Counted from the stretch's first letter, positions 27,112 to 36,758 are shown. The stretch is 64,000 nt of DNA from JANQHO01 sp965218075 (GCA_965218075.1 CBDCJZ010000003.1:1736001-1800000), one strand, 5' to 3'. The notes: generated by a model from the letters alone, not told the origin. Made by a program: numbers and translations.

Positions 27112-27194
27112 CTCCTATGGCTTTGATTACGGTAGGTATTATCATTTGGGTACAAAGAGCACGCAATATCAAACAAATAGAAGAAAAGTCGTAA
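27112..27194 (+). pseudogene. Copied 3' end of nqrD (unit 3)
   Basis: This is the same 83-base nqrD tail as in unit 2, including the TCG last codon. That shared change shows units 2 and 3 come from one duplicate rather than each from the original. Confidence 0.9.
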
Positions 27195-27318
27195 GCTGAC
27201 TAAGCCATTGTAGAGGATGAATAAATTAGAACATACAATTCAGTGTTGGGATTATACACTTTACAAAAAATCCCTACCGGAATTCTAGCAAGATCTATAA
27301 CAGAAACTTTGTTAGTTC

Positions 27319-30300
27319 TCACTCCAAAGTAATACGTCGGTTCACAGTAGCCCGTTCCGTAATCAGCTGCAGTAGGTATATTCCACTGCGATGAGTTGTC
27401 ATGTCTAGCCTTTTTCTGTAGCTTCCCCCAAAGCTCTTCAACTCATCTTCCAAGATCACTTGTCCCAGCATGTTGATGATGCGAACCTCAATATCCTCAC
27501 CTAGAGCTGTAAACTCAAGGTTGAAAACCCCCTCGCTCGGATTTGGATAGATGCGAAGAGAACGCTCATTGAAGGGCTCCCCCGTAGTCCAGCTCAAGGT
27601 ATCACTGCTCTGGGTACCAGAAGCCGTTTTATATCTAGAGAACTCATTGATAGAGCTAGAGGGCGTGTACTCATCAGCACCGATATCCACTTTTGTGGAA
27701 GGAGGAAGTGGGCGGGGATCGCCGTCAATATCGTCGTCAATATTATTTATATTCATACCTTTACTATCGGCCAAAAGGTTTCCTATTTTTGATGTATCTA
27801 TATGCAGATCGACAGGAGCACTTATGCTTATAAACGTCGGGTTTCCGCGTAGAGAATTGACATTGAGTGCAGGGCTGGCTGTCTGCCAAGCACGTAGGCT
27901 GTTATATTTCGCAGACCCTACCTTTGCGATATTCCCTCCTGCACTATTATGATAGATGTTGTAGTCGATATTGACGGTCGGTAAGTCCCACAAAGTATAG
28001 AAAGTTGGTCCATGTGTACTACTAAAGATGTTGTTGTAGATGTTCATATCAGAATAGCTATTACCAAAAAGCGCTAGGGTGTAATTTCCCCCCAAAAGAG
28101 TATTGTGATAGATATTTGTTTGTATTTTAGATGTGGTGGAGTACGCTAACATCCGAATAGCTCCATTTCCCGGAGCATAAATCATATTGTTGGCAATCAA
28201 ACTGTTTCCATTGAAACTGCCTCCATCAATTACTATCCCCTGTTTGCAGCCGAGTAGCGTATTTGCAGTAATCTCAAATCTCGCACTATTTTTGCAATAG
28301 ATGCCATACTTAGAACTACCCCTGAAGGTTTCAATCATCACATTGTCCGAGATAATCAGGTGGTTCTGTTCATCTACTGCAATGCCACGCGAGTAAATAT
28401 CAATAAAGTTGTTGTTCAGGATGCGGTTGCCCACATCGTCACCGGCAGCTTCATCGCCATCGTCATCGTCATATTCATCGCTCGTCTTGCCTTTCAAAGA
28501 CACTCCGTAATAACCTCCTAGGATGGTATTGTTAGAAATGGTCAAATAATTGTTTGTAGTAGGTATAGAGGAACTGGCTAAAAGACCCGAGCTTACAATA
28601 CCTATTCTGTTAGATCTTCTATTCACCGGCAGGCTAATCAAACAGGAATCAATGGTTATGTAACCAGTGTTCCTTAGATGAATTCCCCATTTAGCATTTT
28701 TAATGGTCATATTCCTCAAGGTCACATAGCGGATATCCCTAAGCCTCACAGTAGCCTTTCTTTTAGTAGTGAGAATAACCTGCGAGCTATTCCCACCGTC
28801 AATGACAATGGTACTGGTGTCGCTTATACCGCTGACACTACTTAGAGAAAATTGCTCCCTATAGGTTCCAGGAGCGACGTTAATGGTTACGGGACCTGAA
28901 ATGCCGTGGTCATTGAGCACAGTGGCAAGAGAATCAAAGTCTGGGAAATTATTTGGGCCAGAGGGTCCACCAAGAGTAAAGGTGCCGCTGATGGTATCTG
29001 TACCGAGGGTTTTAAAGATGAGGGGGGGACTCCAAATACTCACATCGCCCACACCACAGCTATCCCGTATATAGACTTCATAGAAAGTGGAGGGAATTAA
29101 ACCATAAATTTTCACTTCCGTATATGATGTAGGTATAGATGTAGGTATACTGGCTATGTTTATGAAAATTTCATTACCCAGAGTAGAGTCCTGAGGTCGG
29201 TATCTTATATCCTGGCTGGTTCCACTTTTAACCCATTCCACTTTGACTGTTGTTGCACTTACATTCACGACAGAAAAGTCCGTTGAAGGCAGACAAGTCG
29301 GCAAATCGTACTCATCAGCGCCTATATCCACCTTGGAAGGAGGCTGTGGACGGAAATCGTAGTCAATATCAAAGGTAATGCCCAAAGAATTCTTACCTTT
29401 ATCATGGGCCAAAGTTCCCAGTAGGTGAAGATTGGGAGAAAACGTTGTTGAATCTACAAATACCGGGTCGCCTTCTACAGAATGGGCATTGAGTGCAGGT
29501 CTGCGTGTCTGCCAAGCGGCTAGGCTGTGATATCTCCTAGTCCCTACCTTTGCGATAGTCTTCCCTCCTGCACTACTATGATAGAGGTTGTAGTCGATAT
29601 TGACGGTCGAGGGTAAGCTCGATGAAACATAAAAAGGCACTTTACTTGCACTAAAGATGTTGTTGTAGAGGTTCATATTAGAATAGGCGCCAAAACCAAA
29701 AAATCCTATGGCCTGCTTTCCCACAGCAGTATTGTGATAGATATTCACTTTAGATAGGGGGGTATTATTGGCTATCATCCGAATAGCTTTACCCCTATTA
29801 GCATGAATCATATTGTTGGCAATTAGTGAGTGGGGTGTTCTGCTGGATGTGCCTCCATCAATTATTATCCCATCATCCCCGCAGTTGGATAGCTCATTTC
29901 CAGCAATCTCAAAGTCCCTAATATTTTGGCAATAGATGCCATAGCTTATATTATCATAGACGACTTTAATCACATTTTGCGAGATAATCAGATTGTCCTG
30001 GTTACGTGCTATAATGGCACTATTGGCAAAAGTAAACATGAGGTTATCCTGGATGTTGTTGTTCAGATCTGCATTCCCCGTCTTGCCGTTCAAAGACACT
30101 CCGCAATAACCTCCTGTGATGATGTTCTTAGCAATGCTCAAATGGTTATTCGTAGTAGATATACCGCTACTGGCTAAACTTCCCGAGCCTCCAATACCTA
30201 TTCTGTTAAGTGTTTTAGACGCCGGCAGGTCAATCAAACAGGAACTAATGCTGATGTGATCAGTGTTCTGGAGATGAATTCCCCATGCCTTTGTTCGTGT

Positions 30301-30696
30301 TGAGTCTTTAGTATTTTTAATGGTCATATCCGCCAAGTTCACATAGCTGGTGCCGTCAAAGCTCACGGTAGCATTGCTTATCGTGCCGTCATGAATGAGG
30401 AAAGTGAAGAAGAGACCAGAACCGGCAATGGTAACGGTATTGGTTGAGCTTACACCAGTGATATTACCTAGTGCAAAGTGCTCCCTATAGGTTCCAGAAC
30501 GTACGTTAATCACTACGGGTCCGGTAACAGTACCGGAGGAAAGAGCCTGCTGCAAGTCAGCAAAGGATTGGAAGTTTTTCGTCGAATCCGCAGTAGGAGA
30601 TTTTGAATTAAGCGTATAATTACCACTAAGATTCTGAGACTTTAGGGAAAACACACCCACAAAAAGGCAGAGTATTGAAAGGAAAAAAGTTTTCAT
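27319..30696 (-). CDS. T9SS-secreted beta-helix/FN3 giant surface protein, copy 3 (in frame)
   Basis: This 1125-residue paralogue has the full set of modules: signal peptide, two beta-helix domains separated by an FN3-like domain, and an in-frame type A sorting domain (GEPFNERSLRIYPNPSEG). The switch site is minimal: GTAGTCC and five C (27579-27583), giving WTTGEPF. Its first half is almost that of copy 1, but SSAGGKTIAKVG and the GVGDVSIWS stretch agree with copy 2, a mosaic pattern. A unique acidic insert (DEYDDDDGDEAAGDD) lies in the second beta-helix. ATG 30696 is preferred to the TTG two codons upstream. Its function should match copy 1. Confidence 0.88.
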   Translation of the reverse strand: MKTFFLSILCLFVGVFSLKSQNLSGNYTLNSKSPTADSTKNFQSFADLQQALSSGTVTGPVVINVRSGTYREHFALGNITGVSSTNTVTIAGSGLFFTFLIHDGTISNATVSFDGTSYVNLADMTIKNTKDSTRTKAWGIHLQNTDHISISSCLIDLPASKTLNRIGIGGSGSLASSGISTTNNHLSIAKNIITGGYCGVSLNGKTGNADLNNNIQDNLMFTFANSAIIARNQDNLIISQNVIKVVYDNISYGIYCQNIRDFEIAGNELSNCGDDGIIIDGGTSSRTPHSLIANNMIHANRGKAIRMIANNTPLSKVNIYHNTAVGKQAIGFFGFGAYSNMNLYNNIFSASKVPFYVSSSLPSTVNIDYNLYHSSAGGKTIAKVGTRRYHSLAAWQTRRPALNAHSVEGDPVFVDSTTFSPNLHLLGTLAHDKGKNSLGITFDIDYDFRPQPPSKVDIGADEYDLPTCLPSTDFSVVNVSATTVKVEWVKSGTSQDIRYRPQDSTLGNEIFINIASIPTSIPTSYTEVKIYGLIPSTFYEVYIRDSCGVGDVSIWSPPLIFKTLGTDTISGTFTLGGPSGPNNFPDFDSLATVLNDHGISGPVTINVAPGTYREQFSLSSVSGISDTSTIVIDGGNSSQVILTTKRKATVRLRDIRYVTLRNMTIKNAKWGIHLRNTGYITIDSCLISLPVNRRSNRIGIVSSGLLASSSIPTTNNYLTISNNTILGGYYGVSLKGKTSDEYDDDDGDEAAGDDVGNRILNNNFIDIYSRGIAVDEQNHLIISDNVMIETFRGSSKYGIYCKNSARFEITANTLLGCKQGIVIDGGSFNGNSLIANNMIYAPGNGAIRMLAYSTTSKIQTNIYHNTLLGGNYTLALFGNSYSDMNIYNNIFSSTHGPTFYTLWDLPTVNIDYNIYHNSAGGNIAKVGSAKYNSLRAWQTASPALNVNSLRGNPTFISISAPVDLHIDTSKIGNLLADSKGMNINNIDDDIDGDPRPLPPSTKVDIGADEYTPSSSINEFSRYKTASGTQSSDTLSWTTGEPFNERSLRIYPNPSEGVFNLEFTALGEDIEVRIINMLGQVILEDELKSFGGSYRKRLDMTTHRSGIYLLQLITERATVNRRITLE
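28432..28487. repeat. Trinucleotide-like acidic insert in copy 3
   Basis: Imperfect ATC/GTC triplets (plus strand) encode an Asp/Glu-rich loop absent from copies 1 and 2. Its multiple-of-three length keeps the frame. It is consistent with slippage expansion in an exposed loop of the second beta-helix. Confidence 0.6.
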
Positions 30697-30998
30697 AATC
30701 AATGTTTTTTAGTTTACATTTAAAGAAGAGCTCCACACCAAAAAAGGTGAAGAGGTTAAAGACTCCTATATCACAATAATCGGTGGCAATAATACTAAAA
30801 AATTTTAGAACTTTTTAGAACTTTTAAATAAGGGTTTCTGGAAAAAGAGGCCTATGATTTATTGGGATTATTGGGATCTGGGAAATATTTATCGTGGATC
30901 TAGAAAATGGGATAAAAGAGGACTCCATTTAAGCGAATTGAAAAACATGGAATAGGCTTTAGACAAACCAGTTTGTTATAGTAAGAACTTTTCTTTTT

Positions 30999-31269
30999 GT
31001 TCATTCCTTTTAACTTGGCCAAACTGCTCTTGTATCCCAATCTTTATCTATGCCAATGGCTTTTCTATGTGCCTGTCCAGTTGTGGGCACGCATAGACAG
31101 AGTTAATAGCATTAAAATTAACCCTGGAGATATCTCTCCTCTTTGAAAGGTTTAAGTTCTCGGAAGGAAGCCATAGTGGTTTTCTGTAATCTAGTTGTAA
31201 ACCCTAGAGGAATATTTATGTAAATTACGTAGGGACTTTATACATTGCCATTTTATTTTAAACCTCAGT
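30999..31269. other. Spacer after the triplicated array
   Basis: This unique sequence lies between the end of repeat unit 3 and the SLC13 gene. The reverse strand has one short open stretch (PTTGQAHRKAIGIDKDWDTR) with no start and early stops. I see no nqrE or nqrF sequence here and no clear promoter. Confidence 0.4.
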
Positions 31270-33048
31270 GTGCTACCAGTCAGTTTACATATACCTTTTG
31301 TACTGGTTATAATATTTTTGATGGTGGTGGCTCTTCTTTTGGATAAGTTTAAGGCTTCCAACATTTTTTTAATAGCCACAGCTCTTATCTTAGGAGCAGG
31401 AATTTTACCCATAAAAGATTTTATTTCGGGCTTTAGCAATATTTCTATCCTTACTATTTTTCTTTTAATAATAATTACAACTGCCGTTAATGACCATTTT
31501 AACTTGTCGAGTTTTTTTGATAAGGCCTTTTGTTCCTTACGTTCTCCTCGGGAATTTATATTAAAAATGGGAGGAGTGGTAGCCTTTGTCTCGGCTTTTA
31601 TGAATAATACTCCAGTGGTGGCTATGATGATGCCTTATTTTTATAGCTGGTCTAAAAAGAATAATGTCAATCCTTCTAAATTGCTGATGCCTTTATCATA
31701 TGCTGCTATTGTGGGAGGGGTTATTACTCTTATTGGAACTTCTACTAATCTGATGCTTAATTGTTTGCTACAATCAAATGGCTTAGAGCCTATCAATTTT
31801 GGTGATTTTCTAATTCCTGGCCTTTTGGTGGCTACAAGTTCCTTGATATGTATTTATGTGTTGGCCCCGATTTTATTGCCAGACTCAGTAGACGTACTTC
31901 AAACGTTCAAAGAAAATACGAGAGAATATTTAGTAGAAACACTGGTTACCAAAGGTGCAGCGGCAACTGGTAAAACTATCAGAGAGGCGGGGTTAAGAAA
32001 TTTAAGTGGTGTTTTTTTAACGGGGGTTATAAGAAATAACAACCACATCACTCCAGTAAAACCCAACCAATTAATTCAAGAAGGCGATGTGCTACTATTT
32101 GCAGGAGAAACGAAAACTATTATTGACTTAATAAAAAATAGTAAAGGTTTGGAGCTTTTTAAAAAGGCCCAGTTTGAAACTCTCAATGCCGCTGAAATAG
32201 TGGAGGCTATTGTTTCACAAAGCAGTGCCTTGGATCGTAAAACCATAAAGCAAGCCGCTTTCAGGGAAAAATACGATGCTGCAATTATAGGCATTCACCG
32301 AAAAGGTAGGAAAATAAGAGGAAAAATAGGACTGATAGAACTACGTAGTGGAGATATGATTCTTCTCACGACTGGGCCAGATTTTTGGTCACGAAACCTC
32401 CAGAATAAAGATTTGATAATAGCAAACAGCTTTAAACCTCGAAAAGACTTTCCAAAGAGCAAAAAAGCAATTTTTTTAGTTGGGCTATTGGCTTCATTAG
32501 GTTTAGTCTTAAGTGGAATCTTAAGTCTTTTTGAATCTCTTTCAGTAATACTGCTGCTTCAACTGCTACTAGGCATGATAGACCTGGAAAAAGTGAAACA
32601 GAATATCAGTTTCGATCTATTGATTATACTTATAACAGCCTTAACTATGGGTAAGGCTATTATTAATACTGGAGCTGCTGAGCAGCTCACCAAAGTGTTT
32701 TTCGACAGTGCTTCACAATGGAGTCCATTTTGGGTTTTAGGCGGGGTATTTTTAATAACCTTTATACTTACATCCTTGATTACTAATGTGGCAGCTATTT
32801 CTATAATATTTCCGGTAGTATTTAGTTTAAGTGCTACATCACCTATTCCCGATAAAGCCCTTTTCCTTACGTTAGCCTATGCGGCTTCCTGTTGTTTTTT
32901 AACACCTTTAGCTTATCAAACCAATTTAATGGTAATGGAGGCAGGAAATTATAAATATAGAGATTTTATGAGACTAGGATTACCAGTGAGTATAGTTTAT
33001 GCCACTGTTTATCTGACATATACAGCATTTAAGTTTGATATTTGGTGA
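31270..33048 (+). CDS. SLC13/DASS-family anion permease with RCK_C domains, probable sulfate transporter
   Basis: This 592-residue inner-membrane protein has two blocks of hydrophobic helices around a central soluble region holding two TrkA-C-like domains (GVIRNNNHITPVKPNQLIQE and GIHRKGRKIRGKIGLIELRS). AFMNNTPVVAMMMPYFYSW and GTSTNLMLNCLL are the duplicated anion/Na+ binding hairpins of the DASS fold. SLC13 proteins with such domains, beside cysC-cysD-cysN, are most often sulfate importers; the substrate is inferred from context. The start is GTG 31270; no ATG lies before the first helix. cysC begins 4 bp after the stop. Confidence 0.82.
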   Translation: MLPVSLHIPFVLVIIFLMVVALLLDKFKASNIFLIATALILGAGILPIKDFISGFSNISILTIFLLIIITTAVNDHFNLSSFFDKAFCSLRSPREFILKMGGVVAFVSAFMNNTPVVAMMMPYFYSWSKKNNVNPSKLLMPLSYAAIVGGVITLIGTSTNLMLNCLLQSNGLEPINFGDFLIPGLLVATSSLICIYVLAPILLPDSVDVLQTFKENTREYLVETLVTKGAAATGKTIREAGLRNLSGVFLTGVIRNNNHITPVKPNQLIQEGDVLLFAGETKTIIDLIKNSKGLELFKKAQFETLNAAEIVEAIVSQSSALDRKTIKQAAFREKYDAAIIGIHRKGRKIRGKIGLIELRSGDMILLTTGPDFWSRNLQNKDLIIANSFKPRKDFPKSKKAIFLVGLLASLGLVLSGILSLFESLSVILLLQLLLGMIDLEKVKQNISFDLLIILITALTMGKAIINTGAAEQLTKVFFDSASQWSPFWVLGGVFLITFILTSLITNVAAISIIFPVVFSLSATSPIPDKALFLTLAYAASCCFLTPLAYQTNLMVMEAGNYKYRDFMRLGLPVSIVYATVYLTYTAFKFDIW

Positions 33049-33052
33049 TCGC

Positions 33053-33649
33053 ATGACTGAAAAGCTCTATATCATACCTCATAACCATAAAGTATCCCGA
33101 AAAGAACGTGAAAGACTTAATGAGCATAAAGCTTTTGCTATTTGGTTTACTGGGCTCTCTGGTAGCGGAAAATCTACTCTGGCTAGTGTTCTGGAAAATA
33201 AGCTTCATCAAGATGGTTATCGTACTTATATATTAAACGGTGATAATGTGAGGAGTGGATTGAATTCCGACTTAAACTTTAGTGAGGATTCCCGTAAAGA
33301 AAATATAAGACGGATTGCCGAAGTAGCCAACTTAATGATAGATGCCGGACTTATAGTGCTATCGGCATTTATCTCTCCTCATCGTAGTGAAAGGCAAAGA
33401 GTAAAAGATACTGTTGGAGCGGCTAATTACATAGAAGTATTTGTTGATTGCCCACTGGAAGAATGCCAAAAAAGAGACATTAAAGGACTCTATCAAAAGG
33501 CTCTCAAGGGGGAGATATCAAACTTTACGGGTATCAGTTCCTCTTTTGAAGAGCCCGAAAAACCACACATTAAAGTGCCTACTCATCAGTTGAGCATAGA
33601 AGAAGGAGTAGAAATGATATGGTCATTTATACAACCTAAATTAAAATAA
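33053..33649 (+). CDS. cysC: Adenylylsulfate kinase
   Basis: This 198-residue enzyme phosphorylates adenosine 5'-phosphosulfate at the 3' position to give PAPS. The P-loop GLSGSGKST (34-42), DNVRSGLNSDLNFSEDSRKENIRR (split over the APS-binding stretch), the SAFISPHRSER lid and the late GISSSFEEPEKP match CysC. ATG 33053 is chosen over an in-frame TTG inside the upstream gene. It is part of the SLC13-cysC-cysD-cysN operon with gaps of 4-31 bp. PAPS can feed assimilation or sulfotransferases. Confidence 0.93.
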   Translation: MTEKLYIIPHNHKVSRKERERLNEHKAFAIWFTGLSGSGKSTLASVLENKLHQDGYRTYILNGDNVRSGLNSDLNFSEDSRKENIRRIAEVANLMIDAGLIVLSAFISPHRSERQRVKDTVGAANYIEVFVDCPLEECQKRDIKGLYQKALKGEISNFTGISSSFEEPEKPHIKVPTHQLSIEEGVEMIWSFIQPKLK

Positions 33650-33654
33650 GTCCT

Positions 33655-34557
33655 ATGCGCTATTCATTAACACATCTCAAAGAACTGGAAGCCGAATCTA
33701 TATATGTAATTCGAGAGGTGTACGCCCAGTTTGAAAATCCGGCTATACTTTTTAGCGGAGGTAAAGATTCAACTGTAGTAACTCATCTGGCTCAAAAAGC
33801 CTTTTGGCCTGCCAAAATTCCTTTTCCTTTGGTCCACATCGATACAGGTCACAATTTTCCTGAAACAATGACTTTTAGAGATAAACTGGTTGAAACATTA
33901 GATGTGAGGCTCATAATAGGTTCAGTTCAAAAATCTATTGATAAGGACAGGGCTAGAGAAGAAATTGGCAAAAATGCTAATCGCAATGCATTACAAACTA
34001 CTACTTTATTAGACACCATCGAAGAACACGTTCTTGACGCTTGTATAGGAGGAGCTCGCAGGGATGAAGAAAAATCCAGGGCCAAAGAGCGCTTTTTCTC
34101 TCATAGGGATGATTTTGGTCAATGGAACCCCAAAAATCAACGCCCCGAGCTTTGGGGTCTTTTTAATGGCAAGAAAAATCATGGCGAACATTTCAGGTGT
34201 TTTCCCATTAGTAACTGGACAGAAATGGATGTTTGGCAATATATCTCGGTGGAAAATATTGAGATACCCTCGCTTTATATAGCCCATGAAAGGAAGATGA
34301 TATGGAAAAATAACACATGGCTTCCAGTGTCAGATTACTTACAACTAGCAGATAGTGATAAACCTATCGTAAAAAAGATTCGCTTTAGAACTCTAGGCGA
34401 CATAACCATCACTGGAGGAACGGAATCAGAGGCGGATACACTGGAGAAAATTATTGAGGAAGTAGCAACTACCCGCCAGACAGAACGTGGCAATCGTGCC
34501 GATGATAAAAGAAGCGAGACTTCTATGGAAGATCGCAAGAAACAAGGGTACTTCTAA
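33655..34557 (+). CDS. cysD: Sulfate adenylyltransferase subunit 2
   Basis: This 300-residue PP-loop subunit makes adenosine 5'-phosphosulfate from ATP and sulfate together with CysN. ILFSGGKDSTVVTHLAQKAF is the pyrophosphate loop; VHIDTGHNFPETM and CIGGARRDEEKSRAKER are CysD signatures. The C-terminus (GNRADDKRSETSMEDRKKQG) is complete. Length is normal. It lies 5 bp after cysC and 31 bp before cysN. Low-complexity drift or frame problems are absent. Confidence 0.95.
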   Translation: MRYSLTHLKELEAESIYVIREVYAQFENPAILFSGGKDSTVVTHLAQKAFWPAKIPFPLVHIDTGHNFPETMTFRDKLVETLDVRLIIGSVQKSIDKDRAREEIGKNANRNALQTTTLLDTIEEHVLDACIGGARRDEEKSRAKERFFSHRDDFGQWNPKNQRPELWGLFNGKKNHGEHFRCFPISNWTEMDVWQYISVENIEIPSLYIAHERKMIWKNNTWLPVSDYLQLADSDKPIVKKIRFRTLGDITITGGTESEADTLEKIIEEVATTRQTERGNRADDKRSETSMEDRKKQGYF

Positions 34558-34588
34558 TTAAAAACTCATACAGAACAAAATATTTGCT

Positions 34589-35854
34589 ATGTCTAATAGT
34601 TCTTATCTAGATATGCAACTTCTTCGCTTTACTGTCGCAGGTAGTGTGGATGACGGCAAAAGCACTTTGGTCGGTCGTTTATTATATGATTCTAAATCGG
34701 TTTTTGAAGACCAGATAGATGCTATGGAGAGCAGTAGGGCTAAGCATGGTTTAAAACAGATAGACCTTTCGCGTTTAACAGATGGTTTAAAAGATGAAAG
34801 GCAACAGGGAATAACTATTGATGTGGCCTATCGTTATTTTACTACTTCGAGGCGTAAGTTTATTATTGCAGATACTCCGGGTCACATTCAATATACCCGC
34901 AATATGATTACTGGGGCATCGACTGCAAACCTTGCTCTTATCTTGATAGATGTAAGAAATGGCGTTGTAGAACAAACTTGTCGACACTCATTTATAGTTT
35001 CATTACTCCAAATCCCTCATGTCATCGTTTGTGTAAACAAGATGGATTTAGTGAATTATTCTCAGGAAGACTTTAATAGAGTGGTGGAACAGTACAAAGA
35101 TTTTGCCTCGAAGCTCACGGTAAAAGATATCCGCTCCATTCCAATAAGTGCTTTACATGGAGATAATGTAGTAAAACCTTCCGAAAATATGAAGTGGTAT
35201 AAAGGGGAGACTTTATTGAATGCTCTTGAAACTATTCATATTAGCAGCGATCACAATTTAATAGATTGCCGTTTTCCCGTTCAAACAATAATTCGCCCTC
35301 ATTCCAAAGAATACCACGATTACCGAGGCTATGCTGGCCGAATAACAGGAGGTATATTTAAAAAGGGGGATGAGGTTTTTATACTACCTTCTGGCTTTAT
35401 TTCCAGAATCCGGTCAATTGATACTTTCGACGGCGAGGTAAAAGAAGCTTTTCCTCCAATGTCAGTTTCCATTACACTTGAAGATGATATAGATATAAGT
35501 AGGGGTGACATGATTGTGAGAGAAAATAATCAGCCTAAAATGGCTCGGGATATTGATGTAATGTTATGCTGGATGAATGATAAAGGACCTGTTCCCAGAG
35601 GGAAATACATCATACGGCATACCGCGAATGAAGCCCGTTGTATGATAAAGGATATTTTGTATAAGGTCGATATCAATTCTCTACATCGTATAGAAAATGA
35701 TAAGGAAATTAAAATGAATGACATTGCTAGAGCTCAATTAAGAGTAACAAAGCCTTTATTATCAGATAGCTACAGCCGAAATCGTAATACAGGCAGTATT
35801 ATTTTAATTGATGAGATTACTTCCGAAACAGTTGCTGCAGGAATGATAAACTAG
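34589..35854 (+). CDS. cysN: Sulfate adenylyltransferase subunit 1 (GTPase)
   Basis: This 421-residue EF-Tu-like GTPase drives the CysD reaction. G1 AGSVDDGKSTLVGRLLYDSK, G3 ADTPGHIQYTRNM and G4 CVNKMDL are visible, followed by beta-barrel domains (IIRPHSKEYHDYRGYAGRI). It ends after the third domain; there is no fused CysC kinase domain, consistent with the separate cysC. No sulfite-forming PAPS or APS reductase genes follow; the next operon makes surface polysaccharide. Confidence 0.94.
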   Translation: MSNSSYLDMQLLRFTVAGSVDDGKSTLVGRLLYDSKSVFEDQIDAMESSRAKHGLKQIDLSRLTDGLKDERQQGITIDVAYRYFTTSRRKFIIADTPGHIQYTRNMITGASTANLALILIDVRNGVVEQTCRHSFIVSLLQIPHVIVCVNKMDLVNYSQEDFNRVVEQYKDFASKLTVKDIRSIPISALHGDNVVKPSENMKWYKGETLLNALETIHISSDHNLIDCRFPVQTIIRPHSKEYHDYRGYAGRITGGIFKKGDEVFILPSGFISRIRSIDTFDGEVKEAFPPMSVSITLEDDIDISRGDMIVRENNQPKMARDIDVMLCWMNDKGPVPRGKYIIRHTANEARCMIKDILYKVDINSLHRIENDKEIKMNDIARAQLRVTKPLLSDSYSRNRNTGSIILIDEITSETVAAGMIN

Positions 35855-35891
35855 CAAAAAATGTTGAAGAAGTTTTCCAAGCTCAACTTTA

Positions 35892-35921
35892 TTGCATAAC
35901 TACAACCACTTTTTATATTTG
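35892..35921 (+). promoter_or_regulatory. Candidate promoter of the polysaccharide operon
   Basis: TTG at 35892-35894, a 19-base spacer and TATATTTG at 35914-35921 match the Bacteroidota -33/-7 consensus exactly. The first gene, the Wza-like lipoprotein, starts 34 bp downstream. A second overlapping TATATTTG follows at 35923-35930. Confidence 0.55.
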
Positions 35922-35954
35922 ATATATTTGCCTCTTGTAAAAAACAGGAACTAA

Positions 35955-36728
35955 ATGTGCATAAGAAAGGCTTTCCTTTTATTTATTATGGGTAGTTTGT
36001 TTAGCTCTTGCATTTCAACAAAAAAGCTTACTTACCTTCAGGAAAATGAAACGGCAAAAAAAGAAATTTATCAACCGAATAAATTTAAATACCGACTACA
36101 GCCAAATGACCTTCTCAATATATCAGTACGCAGTTTTGATCAGGCAATATCTGCAATATTCGATGAAAAAGCACTAAATACAAATGTAGATGAGTTAATA
36201 TCTTTCCCGGGAGGTTATAGAGTAAACTCTGATGGCAATATAGAGATGCTTTTACTTGGCAAATTGAATGTAATAGGTAAGACGGTCGATGAAATCAAGG
36301 TATTAATTGAGCAAAAATTGAACGAATACTTCAGAGAAAAGTCTGTTTTCGTTTCCGTTCAATTGGCCGGTATACGTTTCAGCGTGGTAGGAGATGTAAA
36401 TCAGCCGGGGGGATATGTAGTTCACCAAAATCAGGTGAATATATTTGAGGCTATAGCTCAGGCAGGAGATGTCACTATGACGGGAAACCGCAAGGAAATA
36501 CAAATAATAAGGCAAAATCCCACTGGATTAAAAGTGGTGGAACTGGATTTAACCAATAGAAATATTTTGACCTCACCCTATTATTTTATTTACCCCAATG
36601 ATGTTATTAATGTTAATCCCCGTCCTATCAAATCTTATGGGGTTGGAAGTGAGGGCTTTGAGACTTTTACCTTCATTGTAGGGGTCTTGACTTCAGCTGT
36701 CTTCATATTTGCTTTTTCTCTGTTTTAA
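35955..36728 (+). CDS. wza: Wza-like polysaccharide export lipoprotein
   Basis: This 257-residue outer-membrane lipoprotein has lipobox FSSC with Cys19. It holds a Poly_export domain (YRLQPNDLLNISVRSFDQ ... GKLNVIGKTVDEIKVLI) and one SLBB domain (FSVVGDVNQPGGYVVHQNQ). It ends in a hydrophobic helix (FIVGVLTSAVFIFAFSLF), as in Bacteroidota members. It should form the outer channel for capsule or exopolysaccharide together with the Wzc-like kinase encoded 30 bp downstream. It follows a good promoter match and is the first gene of the locus. Confidence 0.9.
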   Translation: MCIRKAFLLFIMGSLFSSCISTKKLTYLQENETAKKEIYQPNKFKYRLQPNDLLNISVRSFDQAISAIFDEKALNTNVDELISFPGGYRVNSDGNIEMLLLGKLNVIGKTVDEIKVLIEQKLNEYFREKSVFVSVQLAGIRFSVVGDVNQPGGYVVHQNQVNIFEAIAQAGDVTMTGNRKEIQIIRQNPTGLKVVELDLTNRNILTSPYYFIYPNDVINVNPRPIKSYGVGSEGFETFTFIVGVLTSAVFIFAFSLF

Positions 36729-36758
36729 TAAATAGTGAATTAAGTAGGAATTACAGTG

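Larger units (their letters stand above)
27112..30998. repeat. Tandem repeat unit 3 (partial, about 3.9 kb)
   Basis: The unit starts like unit 2 but loses similarity near 30998, inside the non-coding stretch after AACTTTTCTTTTT. The last 200 or so bases of the unit are therefore missing or replaced. It carries beta-helix copy 3. Confidence 0.88.
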
